The position numbers and the translations under genes are program-made. This document shows, piece after piece, positions 11,298 to 22,152 of a stretch of 64,000 nucleotides of DNA. The notes below the pieces were generated by a model, which worked only from the letters and a program-made list of their open reading frames with translations, had not been told where the DNA came from and ran no database searches. Origin of the DNA: Sthenelais limicola (taxonomy: Eukaryota > Annelida > Polychaeta > Phyllodocida > Sigalionidae). The DNA lies in contig OW804094.1 of assembly GCA_942159475.1 (NCBI GenBank), positions 23,606,366 to 23,670,365 on the forward strand, written 5' to 3'. Within the stretch, counting starts at the first letter, position 1; every line of letters starts with the position of its first letter.

Positions 11298-11824
11298 GGG
11301 TCAGACTTTCAGAAAATGCACAATCTACAGTACTGCCCATCTCTCAAATAGGGGAGTTGCATGTCTCACTGCGCATGTCTACAGGAGTGCATGCTGGGAT
11401 GGATTCTGTTGAAATCTGACATACAAATATTTTGCAACATTTTTATATGCATGATGGGAAAGATGGGAACTAGTGTTATGGAAACATGTATAACACATGG
11501 GTATTGACATTGGAGCATCGATTAATATTCCATGCAGAACATGGCATGTTTTCTATAGATTTTAGACTGTATGTACCATTAGTCCCATAATTCCTTGCGA
11601 ATTAAGATTCAAGATGGCGGCTATGCAAATCCCCTATTCTGCTAAATTAGAGTGAAAAATGATAAATAATGAGTATATCTGAGTGTATTATGTATTATTA
11701 TCATTCAATACATCTGTCTCTGTATATTGAACTGTATTTTGAACCTGATTTTCTTCCTAAATTCGGATTATTTGGGGGATTGGGAACGGACAATATTATT
11801 CTTCATTTTCTGAGGACTTGACCC
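11298..11824 (-). mobile_element. family A MITE split by a family C element
   Basis: Left piece 11298-11348, right piece 11637-11824. The flanks ACGA and ACTA correspond to the intact ACTA/ACTA duplication of the paralogous copy at 13149-13384, so the two pieces are one element. Confidence 0.7.
11349..11636 (+). mobile_element. family C MITE, complete
   Basis: A 288-bp element whose ends are inverted: TAGGGGAGTTGCATG at the left, ATGCAAATCCCCTA at the right. A second copy is at 22153-22837 and a fragment at 53062. It is absent from the otherwise matching place in the duplicated unit (near 13198), which gives a natural filled/empty-site pair. There is no coding capacity. Confidence 0.75.
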
Positions 11825-12020
11825 ACTAGGCTAGTTTAATGCGCCCAAACACTTCCTTTCTTTATTAAAGTTTGAATCAAGCGATGCATTCTATGAAGCT
11901 ATGTACTGCGGACGTTGAGTCCCTCTGTTTGTTCTTTGGTACAGTTGTGAAGGATTCGCATGCAAAAGTAAAAACAACAAAGAAATAGTATTCCCTTTGT
12001 TTACACAAAAGTTTGTATAT

Positions 12021-12252
12021 GGGTCAGATCGTCAAAAAATGTACAATCGCCAGCACTACATATATAGGACTATTGCTAAGTCTGAAAAATGATGAATATA
12101 CGATGTATATCTGGGTATGTTTGGTATCTACTTGATTCTAAAGGTCTGTTTGATTAGGTTGAATGATGTTTTAAACCTTGTTTTTGTCTTAAATTCAGGT
12201 TATTTGAAAGGATAGGTGTAAATGAATTGTACACTTTCTTACGACTTCACCC
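12021..12252 (-). mobile_element. family A MITE, diverged
   Basis: GGGTCAGATCGTCAAAAAAT at the left and a degraded TCTTACGACTTCACCC at the right, flanked by ATAT/ACAT. It is paralogous to 13581-13815 through the segmental duplication. Confidence 0.65.
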
Positions 12253-12533
12253 ACATATAGGTGGATTGTACATTTTCTGACACATAAACACATATTCATA
12301 ACATTGCATGATGTGCCTTTGAGTGTGTTCCAAGACAATACTTTAAAGGAAACTTGTTCTGAAAGGCTTCTTGTATTTCAGGATTGATTCGCTGCGATAG
12401 AACATAAAATCTCAACCTAGTTTTACCTTTTTGTTCATTTTGTTTTAAAAGCATTTTGTCAACAAGTCTCTGTTCATTTCAGCAGAGATTGTCATCTGTA
12501 GTCCATTGTGATCCAATACACTCGGGTCAGATT

Positions 12534-12965
12534 TTCAGAAAATGTACAATTTGCAGCTGTACACATTTAGGAAATTCTGCTAAATTTGGCTGAAAAATGA
12601 AGAATACTGGGTATATCTGAAAATATTTAGTATCGCATTGATTTAAAATATTTGCTCTGTTATGTTAAACTGCATTTTAAAGCTAATCTTCACAAATCGC
12701 AAAATTGATATTTTTCAAAGTGTTTTATTCACACGATGTCTTTGTGGGAATGTTGTCATTTTTGGGTTATTTCATATTAACCAATCCACTCAAATAACCC
12801 AAATTTAAGATAAAAAGGATTTTCAAAATGAATTTCAAACAGACAGTTTGAATAAAGACAATATCAAATATACTCAGTTATACCAAGTTATGGCCATTTT
12901 TCTAATTTACCAGAATTTATTAAATGTGTAGGGCTGCCGATTGTACTTTTTCTGAAGATCTGTCC
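12534..12965 (-). mobile_element. chimera of family A and family B pieces
   Basis: The left family A end (12534-12700) joins a family B fragment at AAATCGCAAAATTGATATTTT (about 12706). An older plus-oriented family A piece follows, to about 12965. The same A-B-A order occurs in the first duplication unit with different breakpoints. Confidence 0.5.
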
Positions 12966-13148
12966 CATGTCATCTCCAATGAAAACTGACAATACACAGC
13001 TTTATTCAAAGCCTGCAATCCCCCATACACCAGGGCTCGGTAAATGGAGTTTCGCTATGCTCCATCCTCATGGAAATGCTAAATATTGCCCAATCATGTT
13101 TTAAAGATTCTACAAAAACAGACTAATAGATTATAGTCACCACTAGGG

Positions 13149-13384
13149 TCAGACTTTCAGAAAATGCACAATCTATAGTTCTAGACATCTCTCAAATTCT
13201 CCTAAAATAGAGTGGAAAATGTTAAATACTGAGTATATCTGAGTGTATTCTGTATTATTATCATTCAATAAATCTGTCTGGTTATGTTGAACTGTATTTT
13301 AAACCTGATTTTCTTCTTAAATTCGGATTATTTGGGGGATTGGGAAAGGACAATATTATTCTACATTTTCTGAGGACTTGACCC
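13149..13384 (-). mobile_element. family A MITE with perfect ACTA duplication
   Basis: Ends GGGTCAGACTTTCAG and CTTGACCC, with ACTA on both sides. This is the uninterrupted counterpart of the split copy at 11298-11824. Confidence 0.75.
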
Positions 13385-13580
13385 ACTAGGCTAGTTTAAT
13401 GCGCCCAAACACTTCCTTTCTTTATTAAAGTTTGAATCGAGCGATGCATTCTATGAAGCTATGTATTGCTGACGTTGAGTCCCTCTGTTCATTCCTTGGC
13501 ACAGTTGTGAAGGATTCGCATGCAAAAGTAAAAATGACAAAGAAATATTGTTCCCTTTCTTTACACAAAGGTTTATATAT

Positions 13581-13815
13581 GGGTCAGATTGTCAAAAAAT
13601 GTACAATCGCCAGCAGTACATATTTAGGGATTATTGCTAAATTAGTCTGAGAAATCATGAATATTAGATGTATATCTGCGTATATTCAATATCTACTTGG
13701 TTCTAACAATCTGTTTGATTAGGTTGAACAATGTTTTTAACCTCATTTTTATCTTAAACTAGGTTTATTTGAAAGGATTGGTGAAGGGGAATTGTACACT
13801 TTCTGACGACCTGAC
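13581..13815 (-). mobile_element. family A MITE, diverged
   Basis: The left end is GGGTCAGATTGTCAAAAAAT; the right end (TTCTGACGACCTGAC) lacks the terminal CC. Confidence 0.65.
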
Positions 13816-14060
13816 ACATAAACACGTATAAACGTTGCATTATGTGCCTTTGAGTGTGTTCCAAGACAATACTTTGAAGGAAACTTGTTCTGAAAGCCTT
13901 CTTGTATTTCAGGATTGATTCGCTGCGATAGAACATAAAATCTCGACCTAGTTTTATCTTTTTGTTCATTTTGTTGTAAAAGTATTTTGTCAACAACTCT
14001 CTGTTCATTTCAGCACGGATTGTAACTTGTAGTCCTTTGTGATCAAATACACGAGTATGT

Positions 14061-14295
14061 GGGTCAGATTTTCAGAAAATGTACAATTCAACTTCACCAA
14101 TCCTCTCAAATAACTCACATTTCAGACGAAAATAAAGTTCAAAATACAGTTCAACCTAACAAAAAATATTGCTAGAGTCAATGCAATGCCAAATATACTC
14201 AAATTTACTTAATATTGACCAAATTGCAGCCTAATTTAGCAGAATTTACTAAATGTGTACAGCTGCCAATTGTACATTTTCTGAAAATCTGACCG
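14061..14295 (+). mobile_element. family A MITE, ATGT duplication
   Basis: Complete element with one terminal base changed at the right (CTGACCG). It is flanked by ATGT at 14057-14060 and 14296-14299. Confidence 0.8.
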
Positions 14296-14375
14296 ATGTG
14301 TATCCAAATACTGTGCAGTGCATTGGTTCGGTGTAGGCCTACATCCATTCTTTACCATTGATTAAAGTGACACAT

Positions 14376-14615
14376 GGGTCAGATTTTCAGAAAATGTACA
14401 ATTCAGCTTCACCAATTCTCTAAAATAACCCAAATTTCAGACGAAAATAAAGTTCCAAATACAGTCCAACCTAACCAAACGGATTGCTAGAATCAATGTA
14501 ATACCGAGTATAATCAAATTGACCTAATATTGGGCAAATTTCAGCCTAATTTATATTAGCAGAATTTACTAAATGTGTACAGTTGCAAATTGTACATTTT
14601 CTGAAAATCTGACCC
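14376..14615 (+). mobile_element. family A MITE, ACAT duplication
   Basis: Complete 240-bp copy with clean ends and ACAT at 14372-14375 and 14616-14619. Confidence 0.85.
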
Positions 14616-15039
14616 ACATGTCACTGAGCTTTCAATTTTTTTAAAAGTTCGCTTTAATTTCAAATATGTGCCAGATGATTATGTCAGTAATCAATACCCT
14701 GAAGGATTAATGCTAGGAAAAAGTGGATTTGGAGGATTTAAGGATTTAAAACTCAGATTCACATTGAACTGCCGGTTCTATAACCTCTCCAAGATAGCAG
14801 ACAGTTGCTGACCTAATAAATAGTTTCTTGTGTCACACCAAGTGCATGGGACTCGGGTAAATAGGTCAATACTTGGTTAACTCAAGTATATTCGGCATTG
14901 CATTGATTCTATCAATGTGTTTGGTTAGGTTGACCAGTATTTTGAAATTTATTCCGTTTATCAATGACCTGTATTTTGAAATTTATTTTCGTAGCAGACA
15001 GATAGCAGACAGTTGCTGACTTAATTGTGTACTATAAAT
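14616..15039. other. spacer with small family A relic
   Basis: No gene seen. An internal family A fragment (minus orientation) lies at about 14865-14960, around TATTCGGCATTGCATTGATT. ATAGCAGACAGTTGCTGACY occurs twice (about 14793 and 15002). Confidence 0.5.
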
Positions 15040-15345
15040 GGGTCAGATTTTCAGAAAATGTACAATTGGCTGCTGTACACATATAGTAAATTCTGCTGAA
15101 TTAGGCTGCAATTTGGTCAATACCAGGTAAATTCGAGTATATTCGGCATTGCATTGATTATAGCAATCTGTTTGGTTCGGTTGAGGTGTATTTTCAACTT
15201 TATTTTTGTCTGAAATTTAAAATCATGCTATTTGTATTCAAAAGAGGTTATTTTGAATACTGTTGATAGATCATATCCTAATACGGTTAAATTAATCTGA
15301 AAAATGATAAAGATTGGTGAAAGCAAATTGTACATTATCTGACTA
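15040..15345 (-). mobile_element. family A MITE with internal disruption
   Basis: Intact left end and the first 190 bases. The sequence then diverges around 15230-15320 before a degraded right end (GCAAATTGTACATTATCTGA). Confidence 0.6.
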
Positions 15346-15358
15346 CATCTTCCGTATA

Positions 15359-15480
15359 TTCAATTCAATTCAGTTCAATTCAATTCAAAGCATTATTTAT
15401 TTATAAATACGAGAAAGGTGTACAAAAAGGGGACCCATATATCTGAAAGGTGACTTCCAGGTCTTTCAGCTGGTTCCTGA
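15359..15480 (-). mobile_element. probable non-LTR retrotransposon 3' end
   Basis: On the minus strand an A/T-rich tail ends in a short tandem of ATTGA-type pentamers (plus-strand CAATTCAATTCAGTTCAATT). This is the usual appearance of a 5'-truncated LINE 3' terminus. No coding part remains. Confidence 0.4.
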
Positions 15481-15719
15481 CTAGTTCCTACCTAGAAGAA
15501 ATAATTTTGATTTTACATTACTATGCCAAAAATAAACTTTAGGGCTATTTTCTAATGTCTAATCTAGGAGTATTTAGTTAAATTGAGAAGCAGTTCATAG
15601 CAACAGAATCAGAGACAATAAACTTCAGCTGCCCATGTATCTAGCTAACAGTTAATATCTAACTCTTCACTCATCACTCATCTAACCCATCACTCAAGAT
15701 AAGGGACATGTGCAGTGCT

Positions 15720-15989
15720 GGGTCTGGTTTTGAAAAAATGTACAATTGGTAGCTCTACAAATTTAATAAATTCGGTTAAATTAAGCTGAAAAATGATAAA
15801 TACTAGATATATATTATTATCTTATTATCTTAATATCTTATTATGTGTCTGAGTAGATTCGGTATTGCATGATATAAATAATCTATTCACTTATGTCTAA
15901 TGGTATTGTGAACCTTATTTTTGCATAAAATTCGGATCATTTCAAAGGCCTGGTGAAGGCAAATTATACATTTTCTGACGGCTTCACCC
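15720..15989 (-). mobile_element. family A MITE with internal ATCTTATT expansion
   Basis: Diverged ends (GGGTCTGGTTTTGAAAAAAT and TCTGACGGCTTCACCC). A short TATTATCTTATTATCTTAAT expansion near 15812-15845 makes it longer than usual. Confidence 0.6.
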
Positions 15990-15993
15990 ATAT

Positions 15994-16230
15994 AAGGCTC
16001 AAATTGTCAGAAAATGTACAAATCACCTTAACCATTCCTCACAAATAACCCACCTTTAAATGAAAAATAACATTCAAAATGCAGTTTAACATAATAAAAA
16101 AGATATGTTTAATCAATACAATGCCAAAGATACTCTGATATACCCATTATTTATCATGTTTCTGTCTAATGTAACAGAAGTTACCAAATTTGTAGAGCTG
16201 CTGATTGTACAATTTCTGAAAATCTGACCC
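15994..16230 (+). mobile_element. family A MITE, ATAT duplication
   Basis: The left end is mutated (AAGGCTCAAATTGTCAG), the right end is clean, and ATAT stands on both sides. It lies immediately after the opposite-oriented copy 15720-15989, forming an inverted pair. Confidence 0.7.
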
Positions 16231-16587
16231 ATATGTGATGGGGCTAGGATCTAAACCATCAGTCAAGATAAGACATTACTATGCCAAAAATAAACTCTAG
16301 GGCTATTTTCTAAAATCTAATCTAATCTAGGAGTATATAGTTAAAATGAGAAGCAGTTCATAGCATAGCAACAGAAGCAGGGACAATAAACTTCAGCTGC
16401 TCATGTATCTAGCTAACAGTTAATATCTAACCCATCACTCATCACTCATCTAACCCATCACTCAAGATAAGTGACATGTGCAGTGGTGCATACAAACCCT
16501 CTATTGATTGACAGCTGCCAGTCCATCACATGTACCCTAACTGAGGTGTAACAACTGACACTTAGTGGCCGTCAGTATTGGTTCAAC

Positions 16588-16720
16588 ATGGCTGGTACTG
16601 AGGGGAATCAATGTAGACATAATGATACAGTATTGACAGTCCTTGTGCTCATCATTGCCTTCTACTATACGGGGATTTGCATCAACAACACTCTCTGCCA
16701 CTTTCATAGGTTCTCCACCA
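16588..16720 (+). other. possible first exon of a small membrane peptide
   Basis: An ATG in good context (CAACATGG) opens a frame with one hydrophobic helix (about residues 15-30, VLTVLVLIIAFYYTG). A GTGAGT donor-like site follows at 16721. A family B fragment starts just downstream, and part of this segment (GCATCAACAACA...CTCTGCCACTTTCA) is repeated at about 16921-16950 on its far side. No second exon is evident, so this is weak. Confidence 0.15.
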
Positions 16721-16734
16721 GTGAGTCTTTGAGG

Positions 16735-16925
16735 TATTTTTTTTATTTCTTATATGTGATCTGTAAGTCCTTTATTTACAAGATCTCTTTGTTGGAATGT
16801 TTTCATGTTTGGAGTATTCTTTTCTTGAGGTCGCATAAATACATACACAAAATTTCAAGACAGTGTATTAAATATTTCTATCCATTTCTAAGGTTATCCT
16901 ATAGAGTATATTTCTTGATCTGCAT
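16735..16925 (+). mobile_element. family B fragment, left part
   Basis: It resembles the left half of family B (ACAAGATCTCTTTGTTGGAA, then AGTGTATTAAATAT, then AGAGTATATTT). It is flanked by roughly 30-base direct repeats containing GCATCAACAACA. Confidence 0.45.
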
Positions 16926-16949
16926 CAACAACAATCTCTGCCACTTTCA

Positions 16950-17175
16950 GGATCAGATTGTCAGAAAATGTACAATTCACCTTCACCACTCCTCTCATAT
17001 AATCCAAATTTAAGTGAAAAGGGACGTTTGAAATGCAGTTTAACACAATGAAAGAGATATGTTTAATCAATACAATGCCAAAGATACTCTGAAATACTCA
17101 TTATTCATCTGTCTAATTTAATAGAAGTTACCAAATTTGTAGAGCTGCTGATTGTACATTTTCTGAAAATCTGAC
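16950..17175 (+). mobile_element. family A MITE
   Basis: Left end GGATCAGATTGTCAGAAAAT, right end ATTTTCTGAAAATCTGAC with the final CC lost. Confidence 0.7.
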
Positions 17176-17236
17176 ACATCAAAGCTCCAGGAAAGAACCG
17201 GGTTCTCCATCAGTATTATAGGAGTCTTCAAGGTAC

Positions 17237-17575
17237 CAGTGGAACCTCTCTATTGAGACCAACCTTGGGACCAAGTGATTTGTGGCCTCATAGCGAGGTG
17301 GTCTCTTTAGACGGACTAATCTAATAAGAGTAAAGCAATTCGGGACTGAGAGAAACTGGTCTTAATAGAGGTGTGGTCTCTATAGTGGGGCTAATCTAAT
17401 AAGAGTAACGCAATTTGGGACTGAGAGAAACTGGTCTTAATACAGGGGTGATCTCTATAGCGGAGCTAATCTAATGAGAAGAAAGCAAATTCTGGACTGA
17501 GAGAAACTGGTCTTAATAGAGGGGTGGTCTCTATAGAGGGGTGGTCTTTATGTGAGGTTCCACTGTATTGCATTG
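17237..17575. mobile_element. family D MITE, mariner-like ends
   Basis: Inverted ends CAGTGGAACCTC and GAGGTTCCACTG lie next to TA dinucleotides, as in Tc1/mariner-type MITEs that are common in invertebrates. The interior is about three tandem copies of an 80-90-bp unit (CTAATCTAATAAGAGTAA, then GACTGAGAGAAACTGGTCTT). Confidence 0.75.
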
Positions 17576-18048
17576 AATATTAAATGTATTGAAATGTATT
17601 CTATATCAACTTTCTGAATCGTTGATTGCCATATCATTGTATGTAGATGTTCTTTTGCTGAAATACAAGAACTTTCAAGTAACATGTCCCTCTCTTCAAG
17701 CCTTCCTTAAGTGAATGGTATTCTATGCAAACTCCCCTATTATTGATACTGCACTATTATGGGAGATAACTTGGTGCGTTCACATCAGGCTAGTATTCAG
17801 CAAGTACAAGTCACTAAGACTAGCAGTTATACTTGGCCTTCTTTAGATGTGATGATTTTGTTAAACATTGGTAAAAAGAAACAAGTCTGCTGAATAAATG
17901 TAAATTGTACCTTTTCTGGCAATGATTAAAATTTGTCATCAATTTTTAATATACATCTTACAAATTTTAATTAATGTCCACCCTCTAATACTAATTCAAC
18001 GTTTTTACAGTATATTAAAATTACATAGAATGGCACTTGAAGTCATTA
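17576..18048. other. spacer without recognised feature
   Basis: AT-rich, no coding evidence. A short family A end relic (AAATTGTACCTTTTCTGGCA) lies near 17901. Confidence 0.4.
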
Positions 18049-18140
18049 GTATTTAGTCGCTAGTGTTTTAGTCGCTAGGATTTGAGTCGCTAGGATTTGA
18101 GTCGCTAGGATTTGAGTCGCTAGGATTTGAGTCATTAGTA
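18048..18140. repeat. 15-bp minisatellite
   Basis: Four to five tandem copies of GAGTCGCTAGGATTT, with diverged copies (CATTAGTATTT) at both edges. Confidence 0.7.
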
Positions 18141-18430
18141 TTTTTATGTCGTCTTCACAAACCACCCTATTAAAAGCACTGCATCACTATCAGGAATCAA
18201 CTTGGTGCATTTCACATCGGGTGGAAATGATGCCAAGAAAAATCAACGATCCAAGGCAAGCATCTGTGCTTCTTTTGCCATTAGTGCTTGATGACTTCTT
18301 ACTATTGATTCCCCTGTAAGCAGACCACTCACACTATGTGCACCAGCTGCTGGGGCTAATGGGAACATTTTATTTTAAACTTGAAAGGTAGATCTAGATG
18401 ATGGACATTGTGCAGAGTATTTCTGCCTTG
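18141..18430. other. spacer without recognised feature
   Basis: No coding evidence and no mobile element recognised. Confidence 0.4.
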
Positions 18431-18948
18431 AGTGAGTGAGTGAGATTGGTTGCTTTACGCCCTTATCAACACATGTATGTGATGGGTTTCAGGAAAATGA
18501 GTCATAAGTCCCAAAATTGATATTTTTCAAGGTTTTTTTTCACAAGATCTCTTTGTTGAAATGTTCTGATATTTAGAGGGTTTAGCACTTATAGTCATTT
18601 AAGACATGTATCAAATTTCGGAACATTGTATTAAATATGTCCTTGCGTTTTTAAGGCCTTCGTATCGAGTATATTTAGTTACTTTACCATCCAGAAATAT
18701 TGCAAACTAAAATAAAAATATCAAACTTAAAATACAGAAATATGCAATGCCGAATATACCCGAATTTAGCAAGTATTAACCACCAAATTTCAGCCTAATT
18801 TTGCAGAATTTACTGAATGTGTACAGCTGCGAATTGTACATTTTCTGAAAATCTGACCCAGTTACGCCCAGGTTTGAACCCACAACATGACAACCACTCA
18901 TGTCACTAAGCTGACCCAGTGTTTAACACTGTTTTGCCACCCCACATC
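18431..18948 (+). mobile_element. SINE-like repeat split by other repeats
   Basis: The head GAGTGAGTGAGTGAGATTGG plus TTGCTTTACGCCC is at 18431-18475. A tail-like part with GGTTTGAACCCACAACATGA and TAAGCTGACCCAGTG is at 18860-18948. The middle is occupied by family B and family A pieces (18478-18859). The layout recalls mollusc SINE-like repeats with a TTTACGCC motif; this is from memory and not checked. Confidence 0.45.
18478..18859 (+). mobile_element. family B left half joined to family A right half
   Basis: 18478-18720 is the left half of family B (GTGATGGGTTTCAGGAAAAT onward). From about 18735 the sequence is the right half of a family A copy, ending CTGACCC at 18859. The junction suggests recombination or insertion followed by deletion. 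Confidence 0.6.
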
Positions 18949-18955
18949 CTCATAT

Positions 18956-19190
18956 GGATCAGATTTTGAGAAAGTGTACAATTGGCAGCTGTACACATTT
19001 AGTAAATTCTGCTAAATTAGGCTGCAATGCGGTCAATACTAGGTAAATTCAAGTATATTCGGCACAGCATTGATTCTAGCAATCTGTTTGGTTAGGTTGA
19101 TCAGTATTTTGAACTTTATTTTCGTCTGAAATTTGGGTTACTTGAGAAGATTGGCGAAGTTGAATTGTACATTTTCTGAAAATCTGACCC
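18956..19190 (-). mobile_element. family A MITE, ATAT duplication
   Basis: Complete 235-bp element; ATAT at 18952-18955 and 19191-19194. Confidence 0.85.
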
Positions 19191-19953
19191 ATATAACAAG
19201 AACTATATGAACGCTTTGCGCCCGTTGTGAGCGATAGTTTGATTATTTGAGAGGATTGGCGGAGGCGAATTGTACATTTTTCAATTGTACATTTTCTTGC
19301 GATATTCCCCCTTAATACTTATATTTAGCTGCTGGTATATTATATGTTTGTACAAGAATTATAAGACTGATCGTCTAGGGAAACCCGCCATTGGTGAGCG
19401 ATAATAAGTGAAATCATCGTAAGAAATGATTCGGGTCTTCAAATACAAATGGGGACGTTTTTGAAGCACTTTTAGCAAAACTGAACTAAATCCTCCAAAA
19501 CGGGTTGGAAAAGAATGGAGCAAGAATTAGAATGTATTTAGTTTTGACCGACGTTAAATGAGAGTGCAGCCTTAACATAGTTACAATGTTATTTCTATAA
19601 CTCTGATTGTGGTATGCTACATTTCTTATAGATCATAGTATTCATCATCTAGATATTTTTTGTTTCAATATTTTTTGTTTCTTCATGAAATTGGCACTGT
19701 TAATGGTGGCCCAAGGCTCGCCTAGCCTGGCTTTGAATCTGACCTCCCGCAGTGCCCTCTCTCTTATGATCATCACACTGCCCCCTAGCGACGTGTGATG
19801 GACACAAAAACTGTTCTTGAAAATAATAAACAGCTTGTTTATGCATTCTGGGTTTGTTCGTTCATCTAGGCTACAGAAACAACCACACAGCCATAATTTA
19901 CTCAATCAAGCAATTAAATTGGTCCAAATTCTCATAACCAAATTGTGTGAAAG
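19191..19953. other. spacer with family A scraps
   Basis: Two copies of a family A right-end scrap (AATTGTACATTTT) lie at about 19268 and 19283. No gene seen; the 60-90-codon frames near 19607-19905 lack any protein-like pattern. Confidence 0.4.
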
Positions 19954-20060
19954 GAGATAAGATAAGATAAGATACTACTTTATTCATCGAGATTCACAGT
20001 GCACATCAATGGAGTTGGCAATGCGAATTAAAATAGAAAAACAAATAGAACAGGTATGTC
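19954..20060 (-). mobile_element. probable LINE 3' tail
   Basis: Tandem GATAA pentamers (19955-19974) next to TACTACTTTATTCATCGAG. In minus orientation this is an AATAAA-containing 3' terminus followed by a TTATC microsatellite, typical of CR1/L2-like non-LTR elements. Confidence 0.4.
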
Positions 20061-21037
20061 GACATCTAGATAGGATCCAGCTCTCCCAGCGGCTACCTTT
20101 CACTCAATAGAGAGTAATTATGATTTAGAATAATGCTAATCAATTAAATTATACCATCAACTCAAGGTCTGGTGGCAATGTATTTAAAATATAATATAAA
20201 CTGACAGATAAAAGAAGAAAGGGTCACTTTGACATGGACTTCAGATATACAGTGATATTATGACATGGTAACACAATATGTAGACTAAGTTAGCATTATG
20301 CTATTATCATTATTGTTGCTGTCATTGTTATATATATACATGCTATTCTGAACTATTTCATATTATGTTCCCAGTAGCTTCTGAACTTCTTTTTGGTCTC
20401 CAGCCTATACAAATACATTGAAAAATTATCATCATAATTATTGAATCTTTCTTCCGTAACAATATACAGAACAGTACAGTGAATGGTACCCGTCTTAAAA
20501 CCTTTGTGAGATTTTACATTGTGGGATTTACCTTTCAAACTACACATTTTTAAATAGTGTTTAATAGCTTGTTATAAAATAGTGTTTTAAATTCTATATC
20601 ATAATGGTAATCCATAAATGTCATATCATACGAACTAGATATAGATATACGACAGGGCACGCATCCCACATGACATTCTACTGATAAAAACTCCCTTTCA
20701 AAGGAGAACAATTCCTTTTATATTACCCCCGACTCAATGTCCTTATGATAACCCAATTCTTTGAGAAAACTCCAAATCGCTCCATTTCCATCGCCTTTTC
20801 CTTTCTTCCTTCTTCTGTCATGTTTTTCTTCCCTTGGGATGGTGGATAGCGATGTAAATCATCGCTATCTTTCCGCATCGCGTCGTAAAAACTTCGCAAT
20901 GGGACATAGCATGCCATAAAAGGGAAGCTTCTCTTCCCCATTGCTATTACGAGATAATAGGAATGAGATCAGGACCATGCGATTCCTGGATTCCCAATCG
21001 CTGCCGTTATTGTTTCCTCGGAAGTGTGTCTCTAAGT
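20061..21037. other. intergenic, nothing recognised
   Basis: About 1 kb with no gene or repeat family I can support. Confidence 0.4.
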
Positions 21038-21272
21038 GGGTCAGATTTTCAGAAATTTTACAATCAGCAGCTCTACAAATTTGGTAACTTTTGTTAAATC
21101 AGACAGAAAAATGATAAATAATGGGTGTATCAGAGTATTTCTGGCATTGCATTGATTAAATAAATCTATTTTATCATGTTAAACTGCACTTTGAACGCCA
21201 CTTTTAAGTTAAATGTGGGTTATTTGAGAGGAGTGCTGAAGATGAATTGTACATTTTCAGACAATCTGACCC
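21038..21272 (-). mobile_element. family A MITE
   Basis: Left end GGGTCAGATTTTCAGAAATT, right end TCAGACAATCTGACCC. Flanks CTAAGT and ATAAGT suggest a duplication blurred by one or two changes. Confidence 0.75.
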
Positions 21273-21410
21273 ATAAGTGGTGGCTTGATAACATGGGTAA
21301 CGCCTGATAGTTGGCTGCCATTTTGGGAATTGGAAGAAAGTGGGTTCTTGTCATTGGGGATGAATGATAAATGGGTTTGTGTAGAAAGCTTTTACTTAAA
21401 GTTATTCCAA

Positions 21411-22016
21411 AGCGAGTGAGTGAGTGAGATTGGATAGAGAAGAAGGAAGAGAGAGACAGAACAAAAGAGACAGAAAGGCACTTTATGGTCATACCCAGGA
21501 AATAGAGATAGAGAAGAAGGGAGAAAGAGACAGAGAAAAGGGACAGAAAGGCACTTTATGGTCTTACCCAGGAAATAGAGATAGAGAAGAAGGACGAGAG
21601 AGACAGAACAAAAGAGACAGAAAGGTACTTTATGGTCATACCCTGGAAATAGAGATAGAGCAGAAGGGAGAGAGAGACAGAGAAAAGGGACAGAAAGGCA
21701 CTTTATGGTCTTACCCAGGAAATAGAGATAAAGAAGAAGGGAGAGAGAGACAGAGAAAAGAGACAGAAAGGCACTTTATGGTCTTACCCAGGAAATAGAG
21801 ATAGAGAAGAAGGGAGACAGAGACAGAGAAAAGGGACAGAAAGGCACTTTATGGTCATACCCAGGAAATAGAGATAGAGAAGAAGGGAGACAGAGACAGA
21901 GAAAAGGGACAGAAAGGCACTTTATGGTCTTACCCAGGAAATAGAGATAGAGAAGAAGGGAAAGAGAGACAGAGAAAAGAGACAGAAAGGCACTTAATGG
22001 TCTTACCCAGGACAAG
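21411..22016 (+). repeat. 73-bp tandem array with SINE-like head
   Basis: The head (GAGTGAGTGAGTGAGATTGG, about 21413) is followed by eight copies of a 73-bp purine-rich unit. The landmark GGCACTTTATGGT recurs at 21477, 21550, 21624, 21697, 21770, 21843, 21916 and 21989. Because 73 is not a multiple of 3, any frame cycles; the 124-codon frame here is not taken as a gene. Confidence 0.8.
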
Positions 22017-22152
22017 AGAGTTTGTAGAATGTTTCTCTTGTGCACTGTTCTACAGGGGTAGAATTTGTGATAATAATTACTGCTAATTTGTATGGTAATG
22101 GACTAAGCAACGGTATAACTGTTTCGTCAATATTACCTGTTTTCCCTGATAG
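22017..22152. other. short spacer
   Basis: Nothing recognised. Confidence 0.3.

Larger units (their letters stand above)
10540..14045. repeat. tandem segmental duplication, two units of about 1.5-2 kb
   Basis: Segments 10540-12525 and 12534-14045 are diverged copies of one composite unit. Shared landmarks in the same order: GACAGTTTGAATAAAGACAA (11001 and 12844), AATATTGCCCAATCATG (about 11236 and 13083), CGATGCATTCTATGAAGCTA (11882 and 13442) and GGATTCGCATGCAAAAGTA (11952 and 13512). The first unit is longer chiefly because of a family C insertion at 11349-11636 that the second unit lacks. Confidence 0.75.
15518..16487. repeat. dispersed duplication flanking two MITEs
   Basis: Segments 15518-15722 and 16272-16487 are close copies; both begin ATTACTATGCCAAAAATAAA and run through CATCACTCAAGATAAG. 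Between them lie two family A copies. Confidence 0.7.

Noticed and set aside
21424..21798. 124-codon Glu/Arg-rich frame
   Set aside because: It spans a 73-bp tandem repeat; the frame shifts each unit and has no conserved feature.
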